64,000 bases of DNA, taken from assembly GCF_022024015.1 (NCBI RefSeq), contig NZ_CP091786.1, forward strand, positions 2,604,001 to 2,668,000, in the 5' to 3' direction. Within the stretch, counting starts at the first letter, position 1. Each line of letters opens with the position of its first letter. Source of the DNA: Prevotella sp. E9-3. Its GTDB lineage: Bacteria; Bacteroidota; Bacteroidia; Bacteroidales; Bacteroidaceae. The translations under genes and the position numbers were made by a program. This document shows positions 18,463 to 27,810 of the stretch, one piece after another. The notes under the pieces were generated by a model. That model saw nothing but the letters and a program-made list of their open reading frames with translations. It was not told the origin of the DNA and did no database searches.

Positions 18463-19395
18463 TTACTTGAACGATTCTAACGTCTTTTGAAGACCTACTC
18501 TCGCATCAACAGGCATTTTCTCAACGCCAAGTGCTTTCTTAATCTTGTCGTTAGAAGATATATAGTTTTCCGTAAGTTTACGCAAACGCTCCGAATCCAA
18601 AGGCAAATGCAAAGCACCTCCGATCTTTGCTACACCGTTCATCAATCCCTTGGGCAATTTCCAAATATGAGCATTCTTGCCTAATGACTTACATATCTCT
18701 TCTATCAACTCATTGGTACTCAACGCCTCGTCATCACCCATGTTATAGATGCCTGTAGGCACATCCTTGGTAAGCAATCCTTCGATAACGAAATTAAGAT
18801 TCTCTATCGATGTGAATGTTCTGCGATTTTCAAAGGCACCAAGCGGCCAGGGTATCCCCTTCTTCACTACACCATATAGCAGGTTCAAGTTACCCTTATT
18901 GCCAGGACCATGTATCATGCAAGGTCTTAGTATGTACACTTGCTTGTCATCTCTAAGATGATCTTGAATATACTTTTCCGCAGCTATCTTCGACTCTCCA
19001 TAGGGGCCAACTGGGGATGGCGTTACATCTTCAGTCAACACACCATCTACCTTATCTGCTGCAGCCTTAGCAGTACTGAAGAAAATGAACTTCTTTGCCC
19101 TATTAGACTTCAAGAAGTAATCATATATCTTCTTCGTCAAATCTGTATTCACTTTGAAATACACATCCGCAGCTGCTTCATTTTTGGTATCGTGAGCCTT
19201 GCCGGCAAGATGTATAATAGCATCTACTTCCGGTATTTCGCCAGGCTTATCCAGATAATCCCAAGAGAAAGTAAACCTTACACCTTCTTTAATTGGTGAG
19301 ATAATATCCATCCCATAGATCAAATGCTCCTTCGAAAGAGCCTTAACAAGATTAGTGCCCACGAACCCATGGACACCAGTTATAAGTATTTTCAT
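18463..19395 (-). CDS. NAD-dependent sugar epimerase/dehydratase (extended SDR)
   Basis: This 310-residue SDR enzyme has ITGVHGFVGTNL at the N-terminus, IHLAGKAHDTK (about 62-72) and the YGESK Tyr-Lys pair. It resembles the UDP-sugar 4-reductases/epimerases (WbpV-like) that accompany WecA/WbpL-type transferases and usually prepare the first sugar of the repeat unit. The precise reaction cannot be read from sequence. It precedes the nucleotidyltransferase-fold gene by 3 bases and follows the WecG/TagA gene after a short AT-rich gap that holds a repeat (19396-19445). Confidence 0.82.
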   Translation of the reverse strand: MKILITGVHGFVGTNLVKALSKEHLIYGMDIISPIKEGVRFTFSWDYLDKPGEIPEVDAIIHLAGKAHDTKNEAAADVYFKVNTDLTKKIYDYFLKSNRAKKFIFFSTAKAAADKVDGVLTEDVTPSPVGPYGESKIAAEKYIQDHLRDDKQVYILRPCMIHGPGNKGNLNLLYGVVKKGIPWPLGAFENRRTFTSIENLNFVIEGLLTKDVPTGIYNMGDDEALSTNELIEEICKSLGKNAHIWKLPKGLMNGVAKIGGALHLPLDSERLRKLTENYISSNDKIKKALGVEKMPVDARVGLQKTLESFK

Positions 19396-19445
19396 AATCG
19401 TGTAATTCGAGTAATTCGTGTTCGAAAAAAATTGTTTATTTCGTG
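19396..19445. repeat. solo copy of the CGTGTAATTCG-type intergenic repeat
   Basis: Between the WecG/TagA and epimerase genes the plus strand holds phrases of the form TCGTGTAATTCGAGTAATTCG followed by TGTTCG. The same phrases flank or lie near the second GxxExxY gene (50.9-51.6 kb) and sit inside fcl copy 2. Here no GxxExxY gene is present. Confidence 0.55.
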
Positions 19446-20176
19446 TTTTTAGATGTTTGCTTCGCTTTACGTTTTTCTTCGAAGTACATTTTCGGAACCA
19501 TCATCAGATACCCTCCAACTCGTTTTAATTGCTTTTTGGGTTCCTTAAATATACGCTCTAGCCAAATTAATCGCAAGCCTCCAAACTCCTTTTTGTTATT
19601 ATGAAGGTCGCCTGTATAGAAGTTAAAAGCAGCACCTATCCCGAAAAACACGCTCTGGTTTACATATGGGAATATATTCGATATAAATGTTTCCTGTTTC
19701 GGAGCCCCCAAACTTACCCAAACAATATCAGGTTTTATCTCATTAATCTGTTTTGCTATACCCTCATAGTCAAACTGCTCAACAGGAACAAAAGGCACAT
19801 CGAGATGCTGCATATCCAATTCTATGCCCTTCTCTTTTACCTTCGCCTTAATTTGATCAACCTTCGATGCCTTATTACCCAAGAGAAGATGCTTGTATGG
19901 TCTTTCAATGTAATACTCAAACAACTCTGGGCCATTGTATGCATGATAGTGGGTGCCATAAATCTTATTAACCATCTTTGCGATTGAACTACCATCACAT
20001 GTATTGATGGTTGCATTCTTCACTATCTCGCGATACTTCAGGTCTTTCTGCGCAATAGTGATTACATTCGCATCCACTACACATACGTATGCTTTTTTCT
20101 TCTCTTTAATATATTTCTCTACAGTGTTCTTAAACACTTCTGAGTCAAATTCTATGTTAATATTAAAAACTTCCAT
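19436..20176 (-). CDS. WecG/TagA/CpsF-family glycosyltransferase
   Basis: This 246-residue cytoplasmic-face enzyme of family GT26 adds the second sugar to the lipid-linked intermediate. Typical motifs are CVVDANVITIAQ, TCDGSSIAKM, HAYNGPELFE, VSLGAPKQETFI and GIGAAFNFYTGD. The C-terminal GGLRLIWLERIFKEPKK region is also conserved in the family. It is the last transferase before the conserved end of the locus, and works downstream of the WecA-like enzyme at 11.6 kb. Confidence 0.9.
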   Translation of the reverse strand: MEVFNINIEFDSEVFKNTVEKYIKEKKKAYVCVVDANVITIAQKDLKYREIVKNATINTCDGSSIAKMVNKIYGTHYHAYNGPELFEYYIERPYKHLLLGNKASKVDQIKAKVKEKGIELDMQHLDVPFVPVEQFDYEGIAKQINEIKPDIVWVSLGAPKQETFISNIFPYVNQSVFFGIGAAFNFYTGDLHNNKKEFGGLRLIWLERIFKEPKKQLKRVGGYLMMVPKMYFEEKRKAKQTSKNTK

Positions 20177-20314
20177 TTATAAGAATCCCTCAAAAAAAAC
20201 ATTTATGTTCAAAACACAACCCTCTGACTACACTTTACAAACAAGCAATCTTTTTGGACTCATTAGAACTATAATATATCGAATTATATCTCAATTGTAA
20301 AAATACACCAGAAA

Positions 20315-21001
20315 TCAAATATTAGGTTCTATATAGCCTCTTAACTCCTTCGCCTTTCTAAGTGCTTCATAATCATCTTCCGTAAGTTCTGTTTGAACTC
20401 CAAAAACCTTCTTACCCTCATAATAATCTGAGAATAATTTCTCAAGTTCATCACGACTCATTCGTTCTGAAGCCGGATAAAGAGCCTTTTCATGTTCCAA
20501 AATCTGGTCTATACTAAATTTTACGCCCACTATCTTAGCTGGTGCTCCTGTTACCAGAGCATAAGGAGGCACCGGTTTTGTGACCAAGCTACATGCTCCG
20601 ACAATACAACCACGTCCAAGGTTGGAGCCTGCTAAAATAGTCACGTTTGCGCCAATCCAAACATCCTCAGCAATATAAATATTTTGCGATTTGTCGTTAA
20701 TGTGAGATGCACCAAGTAAAACATGGGGTATTCCAACAGTGCTTGTGTGCCCATTGGTAACGATAACACAATTAACACCTACAACGGTATACTTCCCGAT
20801 GTAAACATGTTCGTCCTTGTTATTAAGTATTTTTGTCCCAAGGCGAATAACTGAGTTCTCCTCCATATGCACAGCTTTAGGATAGGTAATATACACTGGA
20901 AAACCTATAATGGAATTATCTCCAGTTGATCCCAAATTACTCCGCCCAGGCATCATGCAGCTCTTGAATAATTTCAATTTTGTTATAAGACCCATATACA
21001 T
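20315..21001 (-). CDS. hexapeptide-repeat acyltransferase (WbbJ/LbH type)
   Basis: This 228-residue protein is a left-handed beta-helix O- or N-acyltransferase. Hexapeptide turns are visible from about 65 to 165 (IYIAEDVWIGANVTILAGSN and similar), with the family ending VPPYALVTGAPAKIVG. The donor is probably acetyl-CoA. The first ATG (21001) and one two codons later are both possible. It follows a glycosyltransferase by two bases and probably acetylates the repeat unit. Confidence 0.83.
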   Translation of the reverse strand: MYMGLITKLKLFKSCMMPGRSNLGSTGDNSIIGFPVYITYPKAVHMEENSVIRLGTKILNNKDEHVYIGKYTVVGVNCVIVTNGHTSTVGIPHVLLGASHINDKSQNIYIAEDVWIGANVTILAGSNLGRGCIVGACSLVTKPVPPYALVTGAPAKIVGVKFSIDQILEHEKALYPASERMSRDELEKLFSDYYEGKKVFGVQTELTEDDYEALRKAKELRGYIEPNI

Positions 21002-21003
21002 TA

Positions 21004-21927
21004 TTATTTAAATATTAATACTTTTAATAAAGATACTATTTTCCCATATATACGGTATGGAATGGAATTATATCTTATTGCATTCTTAATAATTGACATA
21101 TTGGGTTCCAAATCTAACGGAACGAAAAAATCACCTTCGTGAGCGGGTTCAAAATCTATTTTAAAACGATTGTATCCACTACAGTGAGTTGCATTGGTCC
21201 CAAATCCGTCATTTCTCACAAGTGATCTTACGGGTTGAATAGAATACTTTGATTGTTTATGCATGGAATAATCAAAGCGTATATACCATGAATTATTTGT
21301 ATGATCAAAATATCCTTTTAACATTCCAAACAAATCACTTCCTCCTTTATTAAATTCACATTGTAGTTTTTTTGATTTTTTAATTTGATTATAGTCTTTA
21401 ACATCCCAATCTACAGTGTCCCATCTATTTTTCCATGTTGCCCAACTCCAACTACGTGCTCTGAGGTTCAAGTAAGCATGATATTTATATGACCCGATAT
21501 GAGTTAGAAGAGTACCATACCCTGATATTTGCATTACTTTATCCACACATTCAAACTTTTCTAACATCTCATTCATAAATCTAAGAAAACTTTGAGATAC
21601 GTACAAATCATCCTCAAGAACAATCACTCTTCCATATTTATTAATCACCTCCGTTGTTCCAGAAATAATACTACCAGCTAACCCCTTATTCCTATCGGAG
21701 AAATAATAAGTTAAGCTCTTAAAACCAGAAATTGTTTTTACAAAACCTTGTACTGATTGTACCTTATCTTTTTCTCCTTCTTTATTAGGTCTAGGGCCAT
21801 CAACAAAAATAAAGAGGTCACTTTCCGATGCTTCAGGATTACTTAAGACTGAAGAGACAGTTGCTTTTAAAGGCTCTAACCTATTAAAGGCGAATATTAT
21901 AATTGGAGCATATTTTGAATCTTTCAT
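21004..21927 (-). CDS. glycosyltransferase, GNT-I/GT2-like
   Basis: This 307-residue GT-A protein begins APIIIFAFNRLEPLKATVSS. It has DLFIFVDGPR, then VIVLEDDLYVSQSFLRFMNE, where LEDD is the metal-binding DXD-like motif. The NLRARSWSWATWKNRW segment is typical of the capsule transferases in this group. It is low in GC and belongs to the variable core. The sugar transferred is unknown. Confidence 0.82.
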   Translation of the reverse strand: MKDSKYAPIIIFAFNRLEPLKATVSSVLSNPEASESDLFIFVDGPRPNKEGEKDKVQSVQGFVKTISGFKSLTYYFSDRNKGLAGSIISGTTEVINKYGRVIVLEDDLYVSQSFLRFMNEMLEKFECVDKVMQISGYGTLLTHIGSYKYHAYLNLRARSWSWATWKNRWDTVDWDVKDYNQIKKSKKLQCEFNKGGSDLFGMLKGYFDHTNNSWYIRFDYSMHKQSKYSIQPVRSLVRNDGFGTNATHCSGYNRFKIDFEPAHEGDFFVPLDLEPNMSIIKNAIRYNSIPYRIYGKIVSLLKVLIFK

Positions 21928-21933
21928 AGTGTT

Positions 21934-22788
21934 TTATTTAATTTCTAATTTCCCAAGTTTCACCCATATCATCGGGAACAAACAACGTAGGTGGATTGTA
22001 ATATAAGCTATTATTGCAGAACGAAGTCCATAATGTCTCCTATTTAAATGAAAAGTTTCTTTAGGTGGCATTCCATTAGGCCGCCTTAAAGACTTTATAC
22101 GAGTACTTAATGGGAGTCTTGGATCACACCACTTATCCGTGGTAGGATGGACATCACACCATCCTAGGACAATTCCGCATTGTACAAGCCTAATACCCGC
22201 TTTATGTGCTCTTAACCCATAATCAAAGTCACCTTTCGAATGAGTAAAATAATAATCTAAATTCCCAATTACCTTATATACTGAATCTGGAACCAGAACT
22301 ATATTACCATTAAAGTGATGAACATCGCTGTCTTCTCCTTGACATAGGGGGATTGTGCCATCCTGTAGCCTACCACCGTATGTTAATACTTGATGTGTGG
22401 CAGTGTCTGTCGTTGCACCTACAATAATAGACCTATGACTATATTTTTCTGATGTATTTATTAAAGCAAGGAGGGCACCCTTTTCCAAGTTCGTATCATC
22501 ATTCAGCCATAGGAAAAAAGAATAGTTTCCATCACTAGCCGCTTTATTCCATGCTTTCCACATTCCCCGGTTCCAATAAAGATTCCCATCTCCTTGAATT
22601 ATACACACAGATTCCCTATACTGCTCTAAAACTGCCTGTGCAGTTCCATCTGTACAACCATCATCTGTTAGATAAACCCTTATAACATAACCATTGGGGA
22701 GTTCTTGCTTAAAAAGGTTCTCCAGACACTGTAAAGTTTGTTTCTTTCGATTATGGACTGTTATAAGAACAGCAATATGCTTCATCAT
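21934..22788 (-). CDS. family 2 glycosyltransferase
   Basis: This 284-residue GT2 enzyme starts with IAVLITVHNRKKQTLQCLEN. It shows YLTDDGCTDGTA for nucleotide binding and LWLNDDTNLEKGAL as the DXD motif. The start ATG overlaps the stop of the upstream acyltransferase gene (ATGA at 22785-22788), so the two are translationally coupled. The donor and acceptor are unknown. Confidence 0.87.
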   Translation of the reverse strand: MMKHIAVLITVHNRKKQTLQCLENLFKQELPNGYVIRVYLTDDGCTDGTAQAVLEQYRESVCIIQGDGNLYWNRGMWKAWNKAASDGNYSFFLWLNDDTNLEKGALLALINTSEKYSHRSIIVGATTDTATHQVLTYGGRLQDGTIPLCQGEDSDVHHFNGNIVLVPDSVYKVIGNLDYYFTHSKGDFDYGLRAHKAGIRLVQCGIVLGWCDVHPTTDKWCDPRLPLSTRIKSLRRPNGMPPKETFHLNRRHYGLRSAIIAYITIHLRCLFPMIWVKLGKLEIK

Positions 22789-23429
22789 AACTCTTTGTTT
22801 ACACTGAGTTTCTTAATAAATTTTGCAGGATTTCCCGCCCATATCTCATTATCGGGAATATCTTTTGTAACTAAAGAGCCTGCTCCAATTATTGAATTAT
22901 TGCCTATAGTAACACCTTTTAAAATCAAACATCTTGCGCCAATAAATACATTATCCTTGATTATAACCGGTTTTTTGATAGCATTTGCAGCATCAACACC
23001 ATTTGCACTTTGAGTTCGTAATTTAGGATCCATAGAATGGTGGTCTGTGTCGTGGATTACACAACCGCTTCCAATCCTCACGTTATTACCGACGTGAATA
23101 ACACCTTTGCATGCGAAAGAAGTTGCGGATATACCAACATTATCACCAATAATTAATTCACCGCCAGGCCAGACAACCAGCTTGCATGGATCGTTGCTAC
23201 TAACACAATACTCTCTTCCACTTAATGCTCTAAAATTATTACCAATTTTAACTTTTGCACCTTTGAATATTGTAATTCTAGTATAACCAAAGAATTTGCA
23301 TGAGCCATGTTCTACATTATAATAATCTAATTTTAAATTTGTGAATATACTCAACCACTTAATGTGCAGAATATGTAAAATAGACTCACCTTTAACTAGA
23401 GGATAAGCTAATATTTTTTTAAATTTCAT
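22785..23429 (-). CDS. hexapeptide-repeat acyltransferase
   Basis: This 214-residue left-handed beta-helix protein has repeats such as VHVGNNVRIGSGCVIHDTDH (a His in the active loop) and ends with IWAGNPAKFIKKL. It is coupled to the GT2 gene downstream by a 4-base overlap and lies 5 bases after the CitE-like lyase gene. It may therefore use an acyl group connected with that enzyme, though acetyl-CoA remains the default donor. Confidence 0.83.
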   Translation of the reverse strand: MKFKKILAYPLVKGESILHILHIKWLSIFTNLKLDYYNVEHGSCKFFGYTRITIFKGAKVKIGNNFRALSGREYCVSSNDPCKLVVWPGGELIIGDNVGISATSFACKGVIHVGNNVRIGSGCVIHDTDHHSMDPKLRTQSANGVDAANAIKKPVIIKDNVFIGARCLILKGVTIGNNSIIGAGSLVTKDIPDNEIWAGNPAKFIKKLSVNKEL

Positions 23430-23434
23430 ATGGA

Positions 23435-24325
23435 TTATTTTTTATCAATCAACTTCTGTTTTTCAATGACTAGCTCAGCTTGCTTTACAATAGGGGGCCC
23501 TATATACGTCCCGTCCATTATTGCCACACCGCTACCATTTTTCTCAGCTTCTTGGTATAAATGAAGTATTCGTTTGGCATCCGATACTTCCTTTTCAGAT
23601 GGTGAATAATATTTGTGAACTAAAGGCAACTCAATTGGATTCAGAACCAACATACCTTCATATCCCAAATCTTTTCCTATGTTTAATTGTTTCTCTAAAT
23701 CAACAAGATCATGTACGTCAAAAGGATGAATGGTATCTATTGGCACAACCCCACACGCTCTAGCACCAGCAGCGATCATAGCCCTAGCCATACTTATACT
23801 CCGTCCTTCCTTATCATGTCGTCCTCTTAGTTCAGTTACATAATCAAGATGACCAAATGCAATAGCCACTACTCTATTGGGGCAAGCGGTACATATATCA
23901 GTTATTTTTAGCAAGGCTCCTGGAGTTTCTATGAGAGGAATAATTTGGAATGTCCCTATAGGAAAGCCCTTCTCACACTCAAAAGTTTCCAGTAGTTTTC
24001 CGAAGAAATATATATCCTCGCCGCATGTAGCCTTTGGATACATAAAACCCTTCACACCATCTACAGTAAGAGCTGATATATCTTTCAGCATTTCTCCACT
24101 CATTCGTTCGTTTACCCTTGGAAAAAGAATCCTCCCGTTAAATTTCCCTGCATTGATATAACGAACAATATTATCTCGGGCTTTCACTTTATTCTCAGAA
24201 GGTTGACAAGAATCTTCCAAGTCTAATAACAACACATCAGCATCTGTGCCAATAGCTTTGTCTAGAAGATGTTCCCTATGTGCAGGAACAAACATTAAAC
24301 TGCGAGTTAAATAATTGACATTCAT
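23435..24325 (-). CDS. CitE-like HpcH/HpaI-family C-C lyase
   Basis: This 296-residue TIM-barrel protein belongs to the CitE/citramalyl-CoA-lyase branch. It begins RSLMFVPAHREHLLDKAI, followed by DADVLLLDLEDSC. It keeps the Mg-binding acids: Glu in PLIETPGAL and Asp in AFGHLDYV. The C-terminal NPIELPLVHKYYSPSEKEV resembles family members. Such enzymes cleave or form hydroxyacyl-CoA esters. Inside a capsule cluster it may make an unusual acyl donor or acid substituent; this is inference. It lies between a GT4 gene (10 bases) and an acyltransferase gene (5 bases). Confidence 0.82.
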   Translation of the reverse strand: MNVNYLTRSLMFVPAHREHLLDKAIGTDADVLLLDLEDSCQPSENKVKARDNIVRYINAGKFNGRILFPRVNERMSGEMLKDISALTVDGVKGFMYPKATCGEDIYFFGKLLETFECEKGFPIGTFQIIPLIETPGALLKITDICTACPNRVVAIAFGHLDYVTELRGRHDKEGRSISMARAMIAAGARACGVVPIDTIHPFDVHDLVDLEKQLNIGKDLGYEGMLVLNPIELPLVHKYYSPSEKEVSDAKRILHLYQEAEKNGSGVAIMDGTYIGPPIVKQAELVIEKQKLIDKK

Positions 24326-24335
24326 ATTCTTATAC

Positions 24336-25595
24336 TTATTTATTCTTTAAAATCTCACTATAACAATTCATAATATCCATTAATATTTTATTCTTATCAT
24401 GCCTTAATAACGCTGCTTTCGAAGCATTTTTCCCAATTATTGAGGTAAATTCTAAATCGGATTGCAACAATATTATTTTTGCAGCAACGGCATAAGGATC
24501 ATTTACTGCAACTAACATACCATCTTGATTATCTTCTATAAGTGAGGGGATTCCACCCACATAGCTTGCTATAACGGGTAATCCCAACATTTGAGCCTCA
24601 CAGAGTGAATTTGGACTGTTATCTGTATACGACGGGTGTATATATACGCTAGAATTCATCAATTCAGCCACCAACGATTGAGCATCCAAAACACCTAGAT
24701 ATCTAATATTCAAATCCTTACACTTGACCCCCAACTCCCTTTCAAACAATTTAACAACTTTAGCTTTATCATTCAAGCCAGCCACTACCCATTCAAAATC
24801 AAAAGAAGCATGTTTTTTTAGTAACATGGCAGATTTCATTATTACATCAAAACCTTTGTATAATGTATCACTAATAGTTGAAATTATTCGGCATTTGTGC
24901 TTTGACGGAATGACCCACCTCCCCGCATTTTCATAAAAAATTGGGCGCAACAACTCATCTACATGAAAATAAACAAGTTTCTCTGAGAACAAGGAAGACA
25001 TCTCTTTATCCCAAACTGTTCTTCCCATTGCGTACTTTAGCAACTTGTATTGTTTTTCTTCTATAATGGCCTTCTTGCACATGGAATCATACAAATATCC
25101 AAACCCATTTTTAATGATAGTTTCAGATTTCGATAAAGGCCACATAAGAGTACGCCTATTTATTTGAGAAGGCCAAAACGAATTAGCGATAGGACCTACA
25201 ACACCTTGGATATGAACTACAACCGGCACTTCAGTCTTTCCTATTATCTGTGACAAAACATTTTCCATGCCAAAGACATGAATGATATCAGGCTTAAAAC
25301 TGTAGATAATCTGCTGTATTCTATCCAAATAATCTGGTTGAACATTGCGGGATGGATTATAGTAGTTTAGCCACTTTTGTATAGTATTTTTTGGTGGCTT
25401 GTATATAGGATAGTATAATACTCCATCCTCTTCTATGTCAAGTTCATTTTTTGAGGTCAAATATGTTAATGCCAACTTCACGTCAGGAACTTTCATAAAA
25501 AGTTCTTGCAAAGAATCAACCCATCCTCCGCCATTATATCTATTTACATTTTTCTTCAAAAGGCCTGGTCGCTTTGTTAGCCACAGAATTTTCAT
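24336..25595 (-). CDS. family 4 glycosyltransferase
   Basis: This 419-residue GT-B enzyme starts MKILWLTKRPGLLKK. It carries the C-terminal GT4 donor site: SVYIHPSYTDNSPNSLCEAQ followed by GLPVIASYVGGIPSLI, with the Glu of the EX7E pattern in NSLCEAQ. It sits 3 bases after the Wzy gene. The sugar is not predictable. It has the low GC of the variable core. Confidence 0.87.
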   Translation of the reverse strand: MKILWLTKRPGLLKKNVNRYNGGGWVDSLQELFMKVPDVKLALTYLTSKNELDIEEDGVLYYPIYKPPKNTIQKWLNYYNPSRNVQPDYLDRIQQIIYSFKPDIIHVFGMENVLSQIIGKTEVPVVVHIQGVVGPIANSFWPSQINRRTLMWPLSKSETIIKNGFGYLYDSMCKKAIIEEKQYKLLKYAMGRTVWDKEMSSLFSEKLVYFHVDELLRPIFYENAGRWVIPSKHKCRIISTISDTLYKGFDVIMKSAMLLKKHASFDFEWVVAGLNDKAKVVKLFERELGVKCKDLNIRYLGVLDAQSLVAELMNSSVYIHPSYTDNSPNSLCEAQMLGLPVIASYVGGIPSLIEDNQDGMLVAVNDPYAVAAKIILLQSDLEFTSIIGKNASKAALLRHDKNKILMDIMNCYSEILKNK

Positions 25596-25598
25596 AAT

Positions 25599-26792
25599 TC
25601 AAAATAATTTATTAGCACGATTTATACATAATTTCGGATATTTCACAAAAAGCAAGCTCCAGAAAGGAGGATAATTCAGAAAGAATTCTCCAATGAGCAT
25701 TAAAATGACAACTATAGTAAAAACAACTTTTTCATAATCTGAATGAGTCGGCGCTCTCTTAAATAGTGAAAGTAAATATATAAAAATGATGGGAACACCA
25801 AAGATATTAATTGCTCCAGTTAAACCATTACCAGTTCCCCCCATGTATTCAGCCAAAATACCATATCTCTCCTTCATAAGGAAACCATTACCAGTTAATG
25901 GATTTTTTTTAATATTATCGATATCAATGATGGTTGCACCAAAACGAGACCACGAAACCTCTCCTTGGCCTAATTCTTGCGCCTCTACATATTGCATTTC
26001 TATTTTTTCACCTAAGAAATCAAATGTGTTATATGCAAATATTCCACCAGTAAACATCAATACAATTATTATTGTTCTCACCACAAGATTATTTATTTTT
26101 TTTAGGACTATCAAGAACAAAAAAGCCGCAAAAGTTAAATAACCAGTAGTGCTTATAGTACTTAACAATGCCCCCATTAATATTAAACACTCATGCCTAT
26201 ATGTCGCCCAGAACTGCTTAATTTGTCCAATATACAACAAAGGGACAAGCATAATGTATCCTTGAAACGCACCTGGCTCCCAAAACATCCCACAGTTTCG
26301 GTAAGTCCCCAAACTTGACATATCAGGATAATAATTAAATACAATTAAAGATCTGCTTCGCTCAAAATCTATACCTGGAATATTTCCATGAGTTAATAAT
26401 ACAAACAAGGACATTAATAAAGATATCAATGCTATCCATGTCATTGTTTTAAAAAAAGTATATCTAAACTTTTCACCGAAAACAGAAACGCCCAAATATG
26501 CGCAAATGAACTTTGCTAAAAAATTTATATCTGCAGGGATTGATTTTGTCTCAAGGAAAAAGAACTGAAAAACAAATAACAAAAAAAAGAAGAACAACCA
26601 TTTATAGCAATCGGAAGAAAAAGCCATTTTCTTCTTACGAAAGAAAATATAAAATACAACAACAAGAATTATCGCATAATAATCCGTTGTTCCTATTAGA
26701 ATTTTATTTCCTCCCATACATAGAAACAAGAACATTAAAAAGTATTCTTTTTTAGATATGGTTAGAAATGGATAAGATAATGTCATATTCAT
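25599..26792 (-). CDS. wzy: O-antigen/capsule polymerase Wzy
   Basis: This 397-residue protein has about ten to eleven hydrophobic helices and little similarity to specific relatives, as usual for Wzy. The supporting signs are the location among the transferases, the large soluble loop after the middle helices, and the segment YRNCGMFWEPGAFQGYIML, which is common in Wzy-like proteins of Bacteroidetes. It would polymerise lipid-linked repeat units on the periplasmic face. Two in-frame ATG codons (26792, 26786) are possible. Confidence 0.82.
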   Translation of the reverse strand: MNMTLSYPFLTISKKEYFLMFLFLCMGGNKILIGTTDYYAIILVVVFYIFFRKKKMAFSSDCYKWLFFFFLLFVFQFFFLETKSIPADINFLAKFICAYLGVSVFGEKFRYTFFKTMTWIALISLLMSLFVLLTHGNIPGIDFERSRSLIVFNYYPDMSSLGTYRNCGMFWEPGAFQGYIMLVPLLYIGQIKQFWATYRHECLILMGALLSTISTTGYLTFAAFLFLIVLKKINNLVVRTIIIVLMFTGGIFAYNTFDFLGEKIEMQYVEAQELGQGEVSWSRFGATIIDIDNIKKNPLTGNGFLMKERYGILAEYMGGTGNGLTGAINIFGVPIIFIYLLSLFKRAPTHSDYEKVVFTIVVILMLIGEFFLNYPPFWSLLFVKYPKLCINRANKLF

Positions 26793-26883
26793 TTATTACG
26801 CAAATATAATAATTAAATTATCATTAATATCTCTCTTATTTTCGATTATCGAAAGGATACATTTTGCTCATAGATAGAAACGA

Positions 26884-27810
26884 CTATATACTATTTGCCC
26901 AAGTCTCAACATGATACTTACTCAAAATATTAGATGAAACATTTTTCATATCTAAATTCAAGAATGCAAACACAGACTGCTCAGAAGTATCTTCATTCAT
27001 AATTAAAATATTTCGTTCGTTATAAAAATCATATTGTTTTATATTCTCATTATTGGTAATGAGCTTCTTTTCCAGAAACATCGCTTCAATAGCCCTTTGA
27101 GTTAAACCGCTTTGATTATCCTGTGTTATATCACAAAGCACTTTCGTACTATAAATATGTTCCAAATACTGATTATATGGCAAGGGATCATTAAAACCTT
27201 TACCGACAATTATAAAATCACATAACCCAAATTTAGATAATACTCTTTGGAACATATCAATTTTTGCTTTACGCCCTTTTTCAGTACCACAAAAAAAGAA
27301 ATCAGATGTTAGATCGTTTCCAACAACAGAATTTTTAAGTCGATAAAATTGGGGATAATAACCTATTTTATAATCAATGGAGTCTTGTATATCAAATGTT
27401 GAAATACGAAAACCTAAAGATTTGCAAAACTCCAAATATCTTTCACAAGGATCAAGCTTCTGATAATTATACCTTCCAACACTAATATTTGTTTTTGCGA
27501 TAGGATTCCACAAATACAAGGATTTATTATTCACATGCTTACACAGGCGGCTGACCAAATTCAGCAAGTACGAATATTCTTCTATAACAATAAGTTTGTC
27601 TGTTGTCTTTATACTACGAAGTTTCCTAGTAACATCCCCAGGTAAGGGGTTTGTATAGATTTTATTGCAGAAATGATTATAAAAGAATATACCGCCCCTA
27701 TCAACTACACTATAATTTATTCTTTGGGGATAAAATATAGGCGTTAATCCATCTATATCAGTAAATAGATATTCTGTAAGAGGGGTTTGAGGTGTAAATA
27801 TATATATCAT
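26884..27810 (-). CDS. putative GT-B glycosyltransferase of capsule loci
   Basis: This 308-residue protein lacks a clear GT4 motif, but its C-terminal half has the pattern seen in many capsule-cluster proteins: FFFCGTEKGRKAKID, then QSGLTQRAIEAMFLEKKLIT and YDFYNERNILIM. That region resembles the nucleotide-sugar-binding half of GT-B enzymes. The N-terminal half is divergent. Its start overlaps the stop of the WbsX gene (ATGA), so the two are coupled. Confidence 0.68.
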   Translation of the reverse strand: MIYIFTPQTPLTEYLFTDIDGLTPIFYPQRINYSVVDRGGIFFYNHFCNKIYTNPLPGDVTRKLRSIKTTDKLIVIEEYSYLLNLVSRLCKHVNNKSLYLWNPIAKTNISVGRYNYQKLDPCERYLEFCKSLGFRISTFDIQDSIDYKIGYYPQFYRLKNSVVGNDLTSDFFFCGTEKGRKAKIDMFQRVLSKFGLCDFIIVGKGFNDPLPYNQYLEHIYSTKVLCDITQDNQSGLTQRAIEAMFLEKKLITNNENIKQYDFYNERNILIMNEDTSEQSVFAFLNLDMKNVSSNILSKYHVETWANSI

